In this document: positions 23,100-36,130 of the stretch, piece by piece
How the letters are laid out: every line of letters starts with the position of its first letter
Position numbering within the stretch: the stretch's first letter is position 1
NCBI GenBank assembly: GCA_015501075.1
Contig: JADNYJ010000199.1
Location: 1-64,000, forward strand
DNA length: 64,000 nucleotides
Direction of reading: 5' to 3'
Origin: Gymnopilus junonius
Taxonomy: Eukaryota; Basidiomycota; Agaricomycetes; Agaricales; Galerinaceae
Translations under genes and position numbers: made by a program
Notes under the pieces: model-generated
What the model was told of the DNA's origin: nothing
What the model saw: only the letters and a program-made list of their open reading frames with translations
Database searches by the model: none

Positions 23100-25926
23100 A
23101 AGACTCACAGATAGCCTAGCCTATCTGCCTCGAATAGCACGCCACGCATTCCGCGTACTTGCCACCAGTTGCCGCAGTCTCATTTTCATTTGCATTCGCA
23201 TCTCCTCATCAGATCGGATAAGAACTTGACAGACGGTTCATCTATCCGAAACAGGTATGTTTTCTAGAATGAGATGGAATAACAGTGCGTAAAAGACGCA
23301 CGATTTGTCATTCGAAATTGTCTGCGCAGAGCCCCAGTCTGCCTCGTGTAGACGAATTCAAATTTCAAACCGAATTCAGAGGAAAGGAGATCTTTTCTGG
23401 CGAACAATAGAATATCTCTTGACGTCTCTGGTGCCTGTAAATTTAAAAAGGGATGGGATTATATGACTCGTCCAGTGGCTTGCTCTGCTGGGTTAAGCGG
23501 AGGTGGCAATGTATCTAATCCGTTATTTGCCTCGCAGAATTCCTATATCGATGCCATTTCATTGGCCGGCAGTCACGTTTCATTCGCCTAAGACAAAGTC
23601 GTGGTAAGTATGATACAAAGTTCTCGCAGGAAGAGATGAAATAGTCGGTCGTATGTTTTAAACAGAAGATGATAATCAAAGGAAAGTAAAAGATGGAATG
23701 AAATCGCCATTTTTTCCCAGACACACCACAGCTAGTCAGACAAGATGAGTGTCGTATCAGAGCATAGCAATTTTGACGAGAAAATAAGTTCATTAAGACT
23801 GGAGGAATGCTCAATCACCAAAGCCGACCCGTTAATTAATTTCGACGTCAATTCGACGTACCTTCTGCTGTCTACTCTCCTCACCGCTGTCTACTCTCCT
23901 CACCATGCCGTGCATTAGCTATCCTCCAAGACCCAATCAAGATTTGGGAGATGTTGATTAGAACTTCAGTCCAATAAATGGGTGTCATCCCTACTTGCGC
24001 ATGATTTGCTTATTTCCTATGGAGGATATGTACCATTAATGATCAGAGATATGATGGGAAGGACGTACTGTATTTCTCAAGATTGGCAATGGTGCGATCT
24101 AATGCATTTATCTTCCGACATAAGGAAAACATTGGAAGATTTTGAGGCTGACGAAAGTAAGAAAAATGAGAATATATCAGTGAAAAGAAAGTAATATGAT
24201 CCAGGAAGAAGCACACAAGAGAGATGGAGGAGACGTCTACTTCGCAAGAGAAAGAGAGTCTCGGTCCAGGTCCAGATGTCCAAGCATCGCTTTTCCCACA
24301 TGTGAGATGCCGGAACTGCCGAGACTGGAAATCGCGATGCTTTACCCAAGCTTTGCCTTACTCCCGCCCACCCATATTCACCCAAGAGGCGGCGCATTGC
24401 CCTCTATAACACTATTCCTTCTGTCTTTTCAGTATCTTCAATATCCGTTGCTACACCAATCCCGCTATCATAAAATTTCAACAGACATCGCATTCTTAAC
24501 TCGCATTCAGTGTGGGAGGGGGGACGTATGTATCTGTGGTCGTAGATTCAGACATTATAGTACATATTTCAGCTCATTTTTTGATAGATTCTGACGCTGA
24601 AACACCAAACTTGAGCCAATAGGTCTCTGATATATGTAGTCCCCAGTCGGCAGAAGTTTGGTTGGGAAGTCACTAGCTGCGTACGTGCAGTACATTCTAT
24701 AATGACGCGTTTCTCATATGCTAACCATACCAAAGCTCGTAATGGAGGAAAGGGCATAGCCTCTTCAATATTGTCAACCGATACCGTACCTCGACACTGG
24801 ATGTTTCCCACTGCCCCCGCGTCTCACGCCGAAACTGAAGCGTGCTTTTCCCTCAGACCTCAGGCTTACTCAACACTTCCTCTTCATCTCTGTCAACAAT
24901 ATCTCATGGCTATATTGTACATCGGCCTCCATACGGCCTTCCGAACTCCAACTCACTGCGATCACCAGCCCTCCTTACCATCATTCATCGTCATCACCAC
25001 CCCAGCACCGAAAGTAACAACATGCTCCGACACCTATTTTCCACTCTTATACTCCCATCCTCGTCCTTGACTTGTCAAGACGTATCGGCTATCTAGAAGT
25101 TGACGTCAGCTGGTCATGAAATAATGCAAATGGGTGTCGTATGTGATACTGCCGATGACGAGGACGAAGACAGAGCTAAGGTAGGAGAGCAAAGTCGGGG
25201 TTGTTCTCAGGGCCTTTGATAACAAATTGGGATGCTGGGGAGCTGAAGCGCTGGTGCTGACAGTTGGGCTGCTTCAGGTGGAAACGTGTCGAGCATGGAG
25301 GAGGGGATGGGCCGGTATTGGGCGAAGAGGACAATGTTGCTGCTCCTGATCGTGATGTCAAACAGTGAGTGTGAATACAGTTTCCGGAGCTCGATATTGG
25401 TTATTTCCTCAATCTGAAGGTCGAGATAGGTATCGGCGGAGCGACAATACCTCAATTCAATTCTAAGTTCAAGTTACGCAAGAGTGTTAGTGCTGCTGGT
25501 TCCTCCTTCGCGGCGCTACATGCGAATGTCAAGTGAGTCTTTTATGTTTCTTTTTGGCCTTGAGGTCAAGGTCCATCAGCAATGTCAACGTTGATTTCCG
25601 CTTGCATTCCAAACCGAAATAAAATCCAGCGCGTTCAGAATCTGATCATTCTTTTAATGCTCATTCACGGTCTGGTTACTCTTTTTTTTTCATTTTAGGC
25701 AAGGGAAAAAAAGTAGTATGGCGCAACGCCAGCTTCAATTCTCCCAGATTGGTATTCATTACGCTATAGTAGTACGCAACATATCTTTAGTGAGCATTCC
25801 TCATTATCTCGGGTATGGGACGGATCTCCCACCAATATGTGCCGTGTTGTCTGGAAATAAATGCAACTCATTGCAGTTCGTACCTGGAGCTGGATTATCC
25901 GGGAAAGCACTAAATTGAATCATACG
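23100..25926. other. No assignable gene
   Basis: Only short frames with no motif or plausible splice chain. The stretch near 24.8-25.1 kb is pyrimidine-rich and codes Ser/Pro/Leu on the plus strand without a family signature. Confidence 0.5.
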
Positions 25927-27814
25927 TCAATATACGAAAATATGAGGTATAGTTATGCTCCTCACCGAGAAATCAATATCTGGATAACCCCAACTAGGTC
26001 TGCCTTGTTCCAATGTGAAAGATGGCGACAAAGAACTTCGAACAGAAAGATTAGCTGATTCATAGCTCAGCCTCGACTCAGTATCGCAAATCTCCACCCC
26101 ACACTTGGCTCGCTGGTCTTCTCGATACCTAACTATCTCCTGTGTAATATCGATCTGCGGAGTCCTCTGGAATAACACGCGAACAAATTTCAACTCCGAA
26201 ACACCTTTGGCGCGCGCGGGATTCTTCCTTGATGTGATAAATCTAAAGAGAGCTTCATCAGAGGGTAAACTGAAAGCTGACTCGAATTTTTCCAGATGAG
26301 GAAAAAGTACGAGGGCCATCTCATTACTGTCCACCATGAGCCACTCCACATTGAATTGAGAGGATTTCGGAAATCTGAAGAGGGAGTATGAGGTAATGTG
26401 TTCTGACCGGTACTTCCATTCCGCTGATATTTGGCTTTCACTCCCGAGTACGAGATGCTTTAGCGTTGGGCTGACTGCGTCCAGCATATTACGCAATGCA
26501 GTTTTATCGGTGTTCCTTGGGTCAAATGATAATTTTTCAAGTTGAGTCGATTGCAGTAAACGAGGGATGGGGCATTGACCGTTCCGAGGTTGGAAAAAAG
26601 GTTATTGCCATCTTGCTGGTATTCTATCCATTTTAGCTTCGGCGCCTCGATGGATGAGAAAAATTGTAACCATAAGTCGTAATTCGGATAGTCTTCCTTG
26701 AGACAAAACACTAGAAGGTGGGGGAGATGGGCGATACCCGTGATGCTGCTGAGACTAGGCGTCCCAGGAATATCGATTAGGGGCATTTCCGCCACATGTC
26801 CAAATTGACAATGAACAAGGTTTCTGAAAAACTTTAGCAAGCTGAAGCACTCCTCGATCCCAAGCAGCTTATGGCAGTTGAGATGCGTAAGGCGCTGACC
26901 GTTATCAGCGAATAATTTCAATTGTTTAGCAGGCGTCAGGTAAGACCGAGCTGTATGGTGTCCAGCTATCGATAGCCGCTGCAGAAAAGGAGCAGCGAAA
27001 AACGAGATCGACCCAGAAGGATTGTCGGGCATGTTTTCATTGATACTTGCTCTTATAGATCGAAGTACTGGCAGCGTCGCGATAGGATCCGGAATCATTT
27101 CTCCGAGCAGTGGGTACATTTCCTCGGGCATCACCAGTTCAATCTCATTCCACCGTCTGCTAAATGAAACCATAGTCTGAAAAATCTGAAAGGTGAGATC
27201 GCCTGCTTTGAAAAAGTGGTCCATGAGCTCACGGAGACCGGTGAGCCGAGTTGTGTGAAGGAACGAGATCGATAATGGACAGTGGCCTGAACGGGTCAGC
27301 CAATCCTTTACAACATCGCAACGCAGCTTGAACACTCGATAGACATGGTCTAAACGCCATCTGACGTCGTCGGCCATTTCACTTGCATTGTCTTGTATAT
27401 TATACAGACCGATGTACTCGTCGTTGAAGGTGATATGCACTCGAGCCCATAAACGCGGAGACAACAAGGCCAGCGAGCGCCAGCTGCTGCAGACACGTGT
27501 GAGGAGGGCAGGTGCTTCGGATCCACTCAGAATCGAATATCTGTGTGACGGAAGACGGTGATAGAAAATTTCTGCGAGAACGTCTGGGGGATTCGACGTA
27601 TCGGAATTGTGACGGGCCGATATTCATCGATCGATTTCTGGATGTCTTCTCGTTTGGGTTCAAGGGATTGGAGTATACTTTTAAGTTTTCGGATCTCCGA
27701 TTCGGTTTCTGATAGCTTCTGACGAGGGATAACAAGATCTTCTTCCACTTCACGCAGTATATCTTCAGAGGGAGGAACATTGTTGCTCAGTAAATCGCGG
27801 AGAGGTTGTTTCAT
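25927..27814 (-). CDS. F-box-like protein with N-terminal coiled coil (two one-base frameshifts)
   Basis: MKQPLRDLLSNNVPPSED starts at 27814. A coiled coil follows (PRQKLSETESEIRKLKSI, LEPKREDIQKSIDEYR), then the agaricomycete F-box: IPIRRIPPDVLAEIF once a base is restored, and LLTRVCSSWRSLALLSPRLW. About 500 residues of Leu-rich repeat-like sequence follow. Two shifts interrupt it: at the five-G run 27586-27590 (one more base joins RRIP to PDVLAEIFYHRLPS) and at the three-A run 26558-26560 (one more base joins APSLV to LLQSTQLEKLSFDPR). Both are one base short in a homopolymer; apart from these the frame is intact to the stop at 25927. Such proteins are adaptors of SCF ubiquitin ligases. The locus is either intact with base-call errors or recently inactivated. 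Confidence 0.78.
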
Positions 27815-28404
27815 CGCGTAAACTTAAGGAGCCAGAAGATTTCAGCGGGTTTGTTTATTTCTCCATAGCCAATGAAAGCGACGTACTTCACTTGACGATG
27901 ACTTATGATAGAGTAAAGAAATACAACGTGAAAAGGTTTGATTATCCGCTCACACAGTCTTGTGACTCGACAGGTCTGTAGTATCTTTACCCTACTGCAG
28001 TAACGTCTGCCTTCAAGTGGGATGATGGACGATAAAGCACATTCGAAAAGCACAGGAAATTCCTCCATACATACTTCATTGACATTTTATTAATCTCCAC
28101 TCCAAATTTCGCTTGAAACTCGACAAAAGCATTAATACACCCCTTGTTTCAATGCAAGATCAGGAACGAAGGCGTTCAGCAGATATCCAGGCTTTCTTCC
28201 ATGCTGATATCTTAATTGAGGCGAAGGTACCTGATACTGCCCCATGGGCCACCGGGATAACACCAAACGAGAACTTCACGCCTCATCTTCCATAGTTAAA
28301 TCCTTGATAGCCTGAACCAAGTCAAGACGAGGGCGCTGCTCATTCAAGAGCGGGCCTCTTGCAGTTCGTGGTCTGGCTAGTCTTCTGGAGTCAAACCCGG
28401 CCTA

Positions 28405-28635
28405 TTACCCATACCAACGAGGGTCCTCAGCGCCCCCATCAGAGTGTTCTGGCCAATTCACATCTGAATAATCGATTCTCTGTCCCATAACTTCTATCAT
28501 GTTCTTGATAGCCTGAACGGTGTATGACGCTTGGTAGGCCATACTCTCAGCGAAGTGCAAAAAGAGTTCGGCCAAAGAATTTCCCAAAGAGAGGCAGGGG
28601 ATGCCGCCTTCATTCACATCGTCCCGAATTGTCAT
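28405..28635 (-). CDS. Possible small hypothetical exon
   Basis: An open stretch encodes MTIRDDVNEGG, then LAELFLHFAESMAYQASYTV and MIEVMGQRIDYSDVNWPEHS before a stop. The amphipathic helix and residue mix look protein-like. No family is recognised and no convincing partner exon was found, though the next 100 nt contain a related word (LVQAIKDL after VQAIKNM). Confidence 0.22.
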   Translation of the reverse strand: MTIRDDVNEGGIPCLSLGNSLAELFLHFAESMAYQASYTVQAIKNMIEVMGQRIDYSDVNWPEHSDGGAEDPRWYG

Positions 28636-28639
28636 TGCC

Positions 28640-31600
28640 TCGAAAAACGCGTCCGAGAAGGTAGAACAGCAGACGATGAACCAAGTCGAAAGAGGGTATC
28701 TTGGATATGAAGCAGCTGAAGTGTAGAATTACATGAATAATCGTCGACTAATACAATACCACCGCGATACCCGAAAAAGGCGAGCGCCAGAATCAAACGC
28801 CCACTTCGGGAGTTTCACCCAAAGTCCCAGTGTCCTCCAAAACCCAAATACGATATACCAGCCGCTGAAGTGCTTGCATATCAACACGAACTTCAACTCC
28901 AGTTCCAACGTCCACCATACATTCCTACCTCGTACCCAAAGATACCGATAGCAGCACCCATACCTATAGGACCAGCAAACGAGGCATTATCATCACCCAG
29001 GCTAGGATCGAGCGTCAAGCTGGGACTTCCCATCCACTATATGGGTCCAGAAGGGAGCCCGAGATCTCGCACCGGTAACGTGTCGACGAGCATGAATATC
29101 CATCCACATCACGGCGTAGTGCGTGTAGCAGAAGCAAGTACCAGCGTCTATTTGGTCCGGCGTTGAAGATGAACGGTGAACGATGACGCAGACGACTGAC
29201 GACCGACGTGGAGGAATTAATAGTCGCATTTGCGGTATATGCTGTAAGGTCTTGAGTCACTATTTGAAGTGAAAAATTGAGGTCGACAACATGGAAGGGG
29301 AATGATGAAACTCGGAACTTGAAACTTGAAGCGCGAACTTGAAAGCTGGGGTGGAGACAGAACCGAGAGATATGGATGGACAAGAAGAGGCGCTGAGGAC
29401 GACGTCGACGGTGACAATGACTGGGGGCACGATCAAGGTCAAACAGATGTCTTGTCAAACCTATAACCAATGAAAAAGAGAATCAATCAAGCGGAAAAAG
29501 AACAGCACAGAACGGTGAAGGAAATCGAGCAATGCATACCTATAGACACGGAAGGACCAGACAACTTCAATACTTCAAGCTTTTCAAGAGTTACATGGAT
29601 ACGATGACAACTCAAGAGGACAGCTGGCAACGGGCAGCTCAGCGCACTGAATTCATCATCATCCCAGTCGGCTGAGCTACCTTCAAGTGACGCGTGACGA
29701 GTCACATCTCATAGACTCTCCTCCTCGCCCTCGCCCTCATTTCAACCTCGAGTCCTTTCCTTCCTTCCCTTCTAGAATGCGCCCCATCCTCTCGATCCCA
29801 TCCATAACGGCAAAAGTCTCTCCCTGAAACACAGTTCACCCCTCCTCCCAACCCAGCAAGTACTCGACCGCGAGCTGGATGGCAATTCAAAGCCTTCATA
29901 TTTCAAATTGAAATAGAGCATCATAAGATGAGCGCGGCGCGTCAAGCTCCAAGCTTCAAATTCGAGGAAGGGCCTGAATATGTTTGAAAGTTTGCTGGCG
30001 AGGTGTCCAATGCATCGTGCGATGACCATGACGTGTGGCTGTGAGGCCGCTAACCAAGGCGAATTCAAATTGGCTCCAGAGTTATCCAGGGTCCACAGAT
30101 CCGCCGTAACCCACAGCCTTAAAGCATGCCTCAATAATATCCACCACCACCACCTCCTCCACCTCCAGGTTCTAACGGACGACCCCTCCAACGTCCAACC
30201 CAACCCAATCTCTGCGGGGGAGTCTGAATTGAAGTCGACTTGGAAGTGTGACCCTCAAGAACGATATGAAAAAGGGGCATCTTCAGCGCGATCGGCTTTG
30301 CAATTGGCAACAGAAGTAGCTTGATATGACTTGGCACTTGGGTTCTGGTGCTAGGGGTCGCAGCAGCACGGATGGAGTGTATCCGCATAAGACGAGCACA
30401 GGGCGTCATTCAAGGAGGAGGAGGAGGTATGAGCGCAACACCTCTGGGGGGGTCGTTGATAACATGGGCAAGAAGATAGAAAGGTTGAAAGTAGGCGGTG
30501 TTGAGGTTCATCACTCCTCCATGTCTACACGTCCACGATGGTTAGCCCCCCAACCCAATTATCCTGAGAGCGTCAAATTTCAACTTCGGGAAGCTATCAA
30601 GCACGTTTGATCCCCATCCCATCCCATCCTAACTTCAACACTACTCGCGCAGCTCTGCTTTCAAGGAATCAGAGGCTCATTCATCCGTAAGAGTTCTTGT
30701 TCGTGTTCGTGTTCATGTTCGCATTCGTGTTCGTGACCGCACTCTGGCGCAAGATCCCAATCGCATGTCGAACTTTGACCTTTGAATCTTGAAAGACGGA
30801 GCTTGGAGTACATGCCCATATCACAGCACGGCCCCAACAGGTAGCAGTGGCACCACGCTTACAACACAGCTCATGTCACCGATCGCAGCAACTCCCCGAG
30901 GACTTGACTGCTAGTCAAAGAAGCAATGGCGCAGAACGGAAGTGGACTTGAACTAAAAGAGGAAGGGGAAGAGGAAGGGGAAGAGGAAGGGGATAAGCAC
31001 GGCTCCCGTTGGGTGAGATGGTACAGTATGGACGCAGCAGCTCAAGCGCAGAGGGGTCGAGCTCTTCATGAATCATGATGGACATGGACGCGAACGCGAA
31101 TAGGAGGTCAAGGCCTTGAGGTGGTTGAATCTTCACCAAGGAAAAAGGGCAGTAAATCACTACAGCTGCTGCTATCACCGTTGTGGTTGTCGCCACGGGT
31201 CGACCTACAAGTGAGAAAAACAAATATGTCGTGTTAGTTTCATTCTCAAGCGATGGAAAAGTGGGACCTGGAGGATGGAAGACCAAAGACAGGGACAGGG
31301 AGAAGGAGCCTACTCACGTATAACATCACAGAGAAGGTGGTCGAATATCCTCTAAGCGTAGGGGAATAGCATGCTACACGTGAGGACCAAGCGGAGGCTA
31401 GGCCTTTAAGTTGGAGCTAAGGGCGTAAAAGGCCATCAGCGAAAGTGGTTCGGGAAAGTTACGAGCCAAAATCGCCCTCACCAGCCTCCTTGAAGCTCCA
31501 GCTCCATCCTTCCAAGTTCCATCCGGTAGACACGCCACAGTGTACTCAGCGTCGCCAATGCTCGGCTGAATTAGAGGGGTGGGCGACGCTGGTCGTAGGG

Positions 31601-32340
31601 AAGATGTAACCCTCCATAAATTTTGGTGAAAATGAAGCAGAGTCCAAGCCCAGAAGCGACTTGAATGCTACTGTTTTCCAACAGTCAGAGTCTGAACGTA
31701 AAAATATTAGAAAAAAGTAACCCATAATATTAAAAGGATGAAAGAAACCCGGTTTACTTTACAGCTTAGGGTTGGCCTGCACAACCCCAGCTCACAGACT
31801 ATCATCGTAGTGCAGAGCGCTGAGTACCCGTGGGATGTGGGCTTGACGATCCGAACACCTCATGCGGATGAAATGAGCCTGAGGGTTTGATTGTCGAGAT
31901 TGAGAACCGGGCTTGGTTAGAGTCTTTGAAGGTGGTAACGGGCGGTGATCGTGAATCTCATGTTGCGGTGTTGGGTAGTAGAACAACGGAGCATTGTCCT
32001 CAAGGGAAAAAAAGAGAGCGAGCACCGGCAGAGCAAAGGTCGGGGCAGAGATTGAATCAGAACATAAATTTCGACAAGCCTTTTACAAACGCATTACATA
32101 ATTCATTCAATTATGCAGAACAGAAATTCTTCGCTTGTCCATGTCATTTTCCTTCACGTTCATCCTCGAGCTCAGCGAATTACTGTGGCAACAATGATGA
32201 ATACCGTACAGGTTTGTGAGACGAATGTGAATACCAGCAGATAAAAAAAAATACCCAGGACATGATTAAGCCAACAACAAACCAAATCCTGCCTACGACG
32301 CCACACCTATACCCCCAGCAGTCGAGACTCAAGCAAGCAG
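28640..32340. other. Low-complexity, gene-poor region
   Basis: Contains repeated GAACTTGAAA-type words (29305-29350), TTCGTGTTCGTG repeats (30700-30740) and a homopurine tandem at about 30955-30993. Minus-strand frames with Thr/Ala/Val-rich segments (about 31150-31200) may be remnants of a Ser/Thr-rich membrane protein. No complete gene. Confidence 0.45.
30955..30993 (+). repeat. Homopurine tandem repeat (GAGGAAGGGGAA)n
   Basis: About three head-to-tail copies of a 12-nt all-purine unit form a purine-only strand of about 40 nt, a sequence type able to adopt triplex DNA. Confidence 0.7.
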
Positions 32341-33960
32341 AGCAAGACAAGAGTAACACCTCCCTCCCACACGCATCATATAAAACCTGACTACATCCAC
32401 GCCGAATTTATCCATCGCCTCCACCGGGTCCGCGACGTTGCCCAGGCTTTTGGACATTTTTCTACGAGGACGTCGTATGCGCGTGGGGGAGGAGGGTGTG
32501 GGAAGGTGGGATTGGTGATGAGGATGAGGGTGAGGGTGAAGGTGGGGAAGGTGGTGGTGGTGGTAAGGATGAGGGAGGTGATGGCGAGGAGGATGAGGTG
32601 GTAGTGGTGGTCGAGGAAGAGGGAGGGGATGTAGGCGGATGATACGACCTGCCTGAGAGAGCGAGGAGGATAACGGGGAGGTAGATAGCGTGGAATCGGA
32701 GAATGTCTTTCCCTATAACTTGAATATCCGCCGGCCAAGGCCCTCTCCGTGTCAGTGTCGTTGGTGCCGTGGTCGTCGAGGAGGAAGAAGAAGGCCAGGG
32801 GTACCCGGCCCCTGTGAGGTAAATCAACAGAGCATCGAACCAGACGTACACCGTCTGTTCAGGGTCGTCTGGGACGGGTACGCCCAATTCAAGTCGCGAG
32901 CGCGGGTAGGAGACGGAGATGTCGTCTAATTCAAAGTCTTCTACGAGCGCGACGGGCACTTTGGCTGGGTCTGCAGATGTGGACGTGGACGAGGACGCAG
33001 AAGCGGAATCTGAATCAAAGATGAACGGTGCGGCGCCCAGCATAGCCAGCACATTCTCATGATACTGCGGCAGGTACACGCTCCTTGGGTTGGAGATATA
33101 ATGTTCCAGCAGGGCATCCCGAAACGCAGGGAGTCGGAACATATAGTTCTCCTACGAAGTCCATTCAACTGTAGCACCTGTCTCCATAGAAATACAGTGG
33201 CCATCTCCAGCGGGAGGTGATGGGGAGGAAGAGACTTGGGCGTCGGTGTAGAAGCATTCGTCGGTGATGGAGTACCAGCCTGAGTATTGAGATTTGTATA
33301 TGAAGCCTTTCGCGTAGAGATCGCGCTGGATCGGAGGTGCAGGGTAAGAAAGAGCCTCATTAACTGGGCTTGGGAGGTGAAGGAGGCAACTTACCCAAAC
33401 ACGGTCCACGGCGCGGTGGTGTTCCTCTGACGATGTGCGCATGAAACACGTATTGCTGATATTCGCGCGCCTTCCCAGATCCTTGAAAATTAAGAGCACA
33501 TTCACCAATCAGCATCGCCGCCCTTATAAACCAACACAAAACTAAACCTCACCTACCCGAAACCTCTCACTCAGCGCATCACAAAACTCCTTCTCCCTCC
33601 CTCCCAGCATCTCCTCCAAAGTGAAGCCTGGCCGCTCTCTGGATCTTCATCCCATGTTCGTCAGTCCCAGTCAAATACTCCACATCCTGCCTTTCAGCCT
33701 CTGATAGCGCGCAAACACATCCCCAGTGACGAGGAAATACAAGTGACCGATGTGCGGCGACGCGTTGGGGTAGAATATCGGGGTGGTGATGTAGTACAGC
33801 TTCTGGGTGGGGTGGTGAGGTGGTGGAGATGGATATATGCGCAAGGCGAGCGTATTCGAGTTCGAGATGAGGAGAAATGAGGAGGAGGAGGGCGGAGGTG
33901 GCGGATGAATGCCATCAACCGCGTTGCGCCGTGTAAATTTCCCGGATTGGGTGTCGGCTT
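32340..33960 (-). pseudogene. Mitochondrial-type methionyl-tRNA synthetase, broken
   Basis: MetRS charges tRNA-Met. The N-terminal region is Ser/Pro-rich and targeting-like, followed by [20 protein letters not shown], which holds the HIGH signature (HIGH at PHIGHL). Then come [107 protein letters not shown] and MSKSLGNVADPVEAMDKFG (the KMSKS loop, 32430-32460). Lesions: an in-frame TAG at 33152-33154, where relatives have Glu before ENYMFRL; base losses at 33686-33687 and at the five-T run 32457-32461; another shift near 33640. The reading ends after VDVVRFYMMRVGGR; the C-terminal anticodon-binding part is missing. The nonsense codon plus truncation argue for a pseudogene. A functional copy is expected elsewhere. 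Confidence 0.82.
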
Positions 33961-33989
33961 ATGTAACGGACCGAAACCCATCAGGTACG

Positions 33990-36130
33990 TGTGGGCCGAG
34001 TAAATTTCGTTGCTGCAGACGATTTTGACTCAGATAATCTCGTTTTCTCACTTTCCCCTTCCCCCCACGAGCTCTGCCTACAATTACCAGTTTATTCTTT
34101 CGCATCTTTTAAAAAAGTGAGTTGGATTCTTCTTCTAACACAAATCTAAAGCTGCTTACGACTCAGGACCGCCAGCGTATTAGCGTTAGGTCCATCTTGA
34201 TAGCTTGATCTATAAACTCATCGGGGCTATAAACTGTGGATATACGGTTGGAACATTGCTCTGGTATCTCGACATTGGTATCTTGCTGTCTGTTGGACGG
34301 TTCAACGGCACTTTATATGCCAGTATTTCATTTTTCTTTCTCTTTCTCTTTCCCTTTTTCCTTCTCGTCCCCTCGTCAGCTCAACCGCAAGACAATCTAT
34401 ACAACGGTCATTACCGATCTTACCATGATAACCTACATCACCCGCATCTCCACTTCAATGGCTAGCATTTCTACTTGTGCAGGCATGTCTAGATACAAAC
34501 GTTTCTCTTCTCAATATCGATGATCAGTACTCAGTACTCGGTACTCGGTATCGATCACCCATCCATCAGCCCAGATACTATCTCGGCCACGGTATTGGCA
34601 AAGGACATTCCTTCATCACCTATCAAGTATCGTCCTGGATTGGCTTTCCAAAGAGTCATTTGGAATATGCTTTTGGAACACCGGCAAGGTCCTACAGCTG
34701 GGCTTTAGGACATTGCATTCCTTTTACTCGGCTCCGTTCGATTGAATTCTTTTCTTTCCTTAACTTTGTAAGGAGGACAATTAGCATAGGTCCGTAACAG
34801 AGAAAATTGAGTCGGATCAACGTACCGGATGTATGAAGCGCCTTCGATAAGATAACAATGGCGCGCAACAATGGCCGGACGGAGTTAACTCCGAACGTGG
34901 TAATCCCTCGCAACGAAAAGCAACTGGTATCCTTTCCCCCTCATTTATCACTTATAAATTTTATTCCTCTCCATTTAGCCCGTAAAATACGATCTTTCCA
35001 TATGCTCAGCCATGACCATTCGGTCCGATAAAATTTCACTTCATTTATTTCAAAATTTCCTCTCTTCCTCTGTAAAAAATTTCCTTCTCCCTGAAACTCT
35101 TCGCTTATTTGTAAGTTCTCCAGTTGAATACGATCCCACAACTCACCTCAGAAGCATAGAAATCAACTTAGATATTGCAATTTTGACTCAAGATACTCAA
35201 ATTCCCTCACTTTCTCACCATTCCCGGAACTCTCATCTATTTTTACTTCATTGTCTACACCTACACACGCTATTGGAACCATCGACAAACGGAGTTTGTC
35301 ACCGAGTCCCATTCCGGACGCGCTCGAACTCATTTAACTACAACTTTTTTTCTTCCTTATTATGCAAGCACCCCCTTCCCCTGCTCCATGACCGTTCCCT
35401 CTTCCTTTTCCTAAACCCCAAAAAAAACCTGTCCCGCAGGCTGCTTCATATTCAGTACTTCATACCTATCTCGGAAGCAGAAGCGGCTCAAATGCTACTT
35501 ACAAAGTAGCGCTTCCGGGTGGATGTGAATGTGACTGTAAAAATAAAGAACGTCTGTGGGATTTCAAGGTCTTCCGAGTTCTCTATATAATATATTATTC
35601 CAACAGCGTGCATCGAATGCCTTATCCATCCATCCGCTGCCTTTGGATTCTGCGCCGGATTTCTTTTATAGTATACGACATACTATCTACCTCGATAACG
35701 ATTCATCTAGCAACCCTTACCCCACTGAGCAGCTCTATCCAATAAAAACATCTTCGAGGGCATGCACGGCACGTCGCTCATGACGCTTGTCGATCAAAAG
35801 ACATCTTCAGCTTTTTGTGTCTGTCCAACGGGATAAGGATCTGGGTCTCACCGAAATTCGTTTAGGTAGCGGGAGGTCATAGTTGGTTTGAGGATTTGAT
35901 TTAGCGAGAGCATCGACCTTAGAGAGTCTGCATCCCTAGCTGTGTTCTTACATGCGATATACTTACTGAAAGTTGGAAGATAAAAAAATCATGCTTGCAT
36001 TGCGATTCAATGTAAATATTCCGATCCGATTTATAGACAACAGAAGAAGCTAGATAGATAGAAGTGTACTGTACGTGTACATTGTAAACCAGAAATCATG
36101 ATACCGAGGGAGATTGAGATCCTTCATAAA
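33990..36130. other. No assignable gene
   Basis: Pyrimidine-rich and AT-rich DNA with short hydrophobic frames (34.2-34.5 kb) lacking motifs. It contains the 31-bp word shared with 21.2 kb at 35286-35316. Confidence 0.5.

Noticed and set aside
28341..28400. tRNA-like text (GGAGTCAAACCCGGCC)
   Set aside because: No matching A box, acceptor stem or anticodon arm could be folded around it.
32462..32700. Long Ser/Pro/Thr insert in MetRS as a new domain
   Set aside because: It comes from CCTCC/ACC low-complexity sequence between the adenylate-binding region and KMSKS and more likely marks an intron or expansion in a broken gene.
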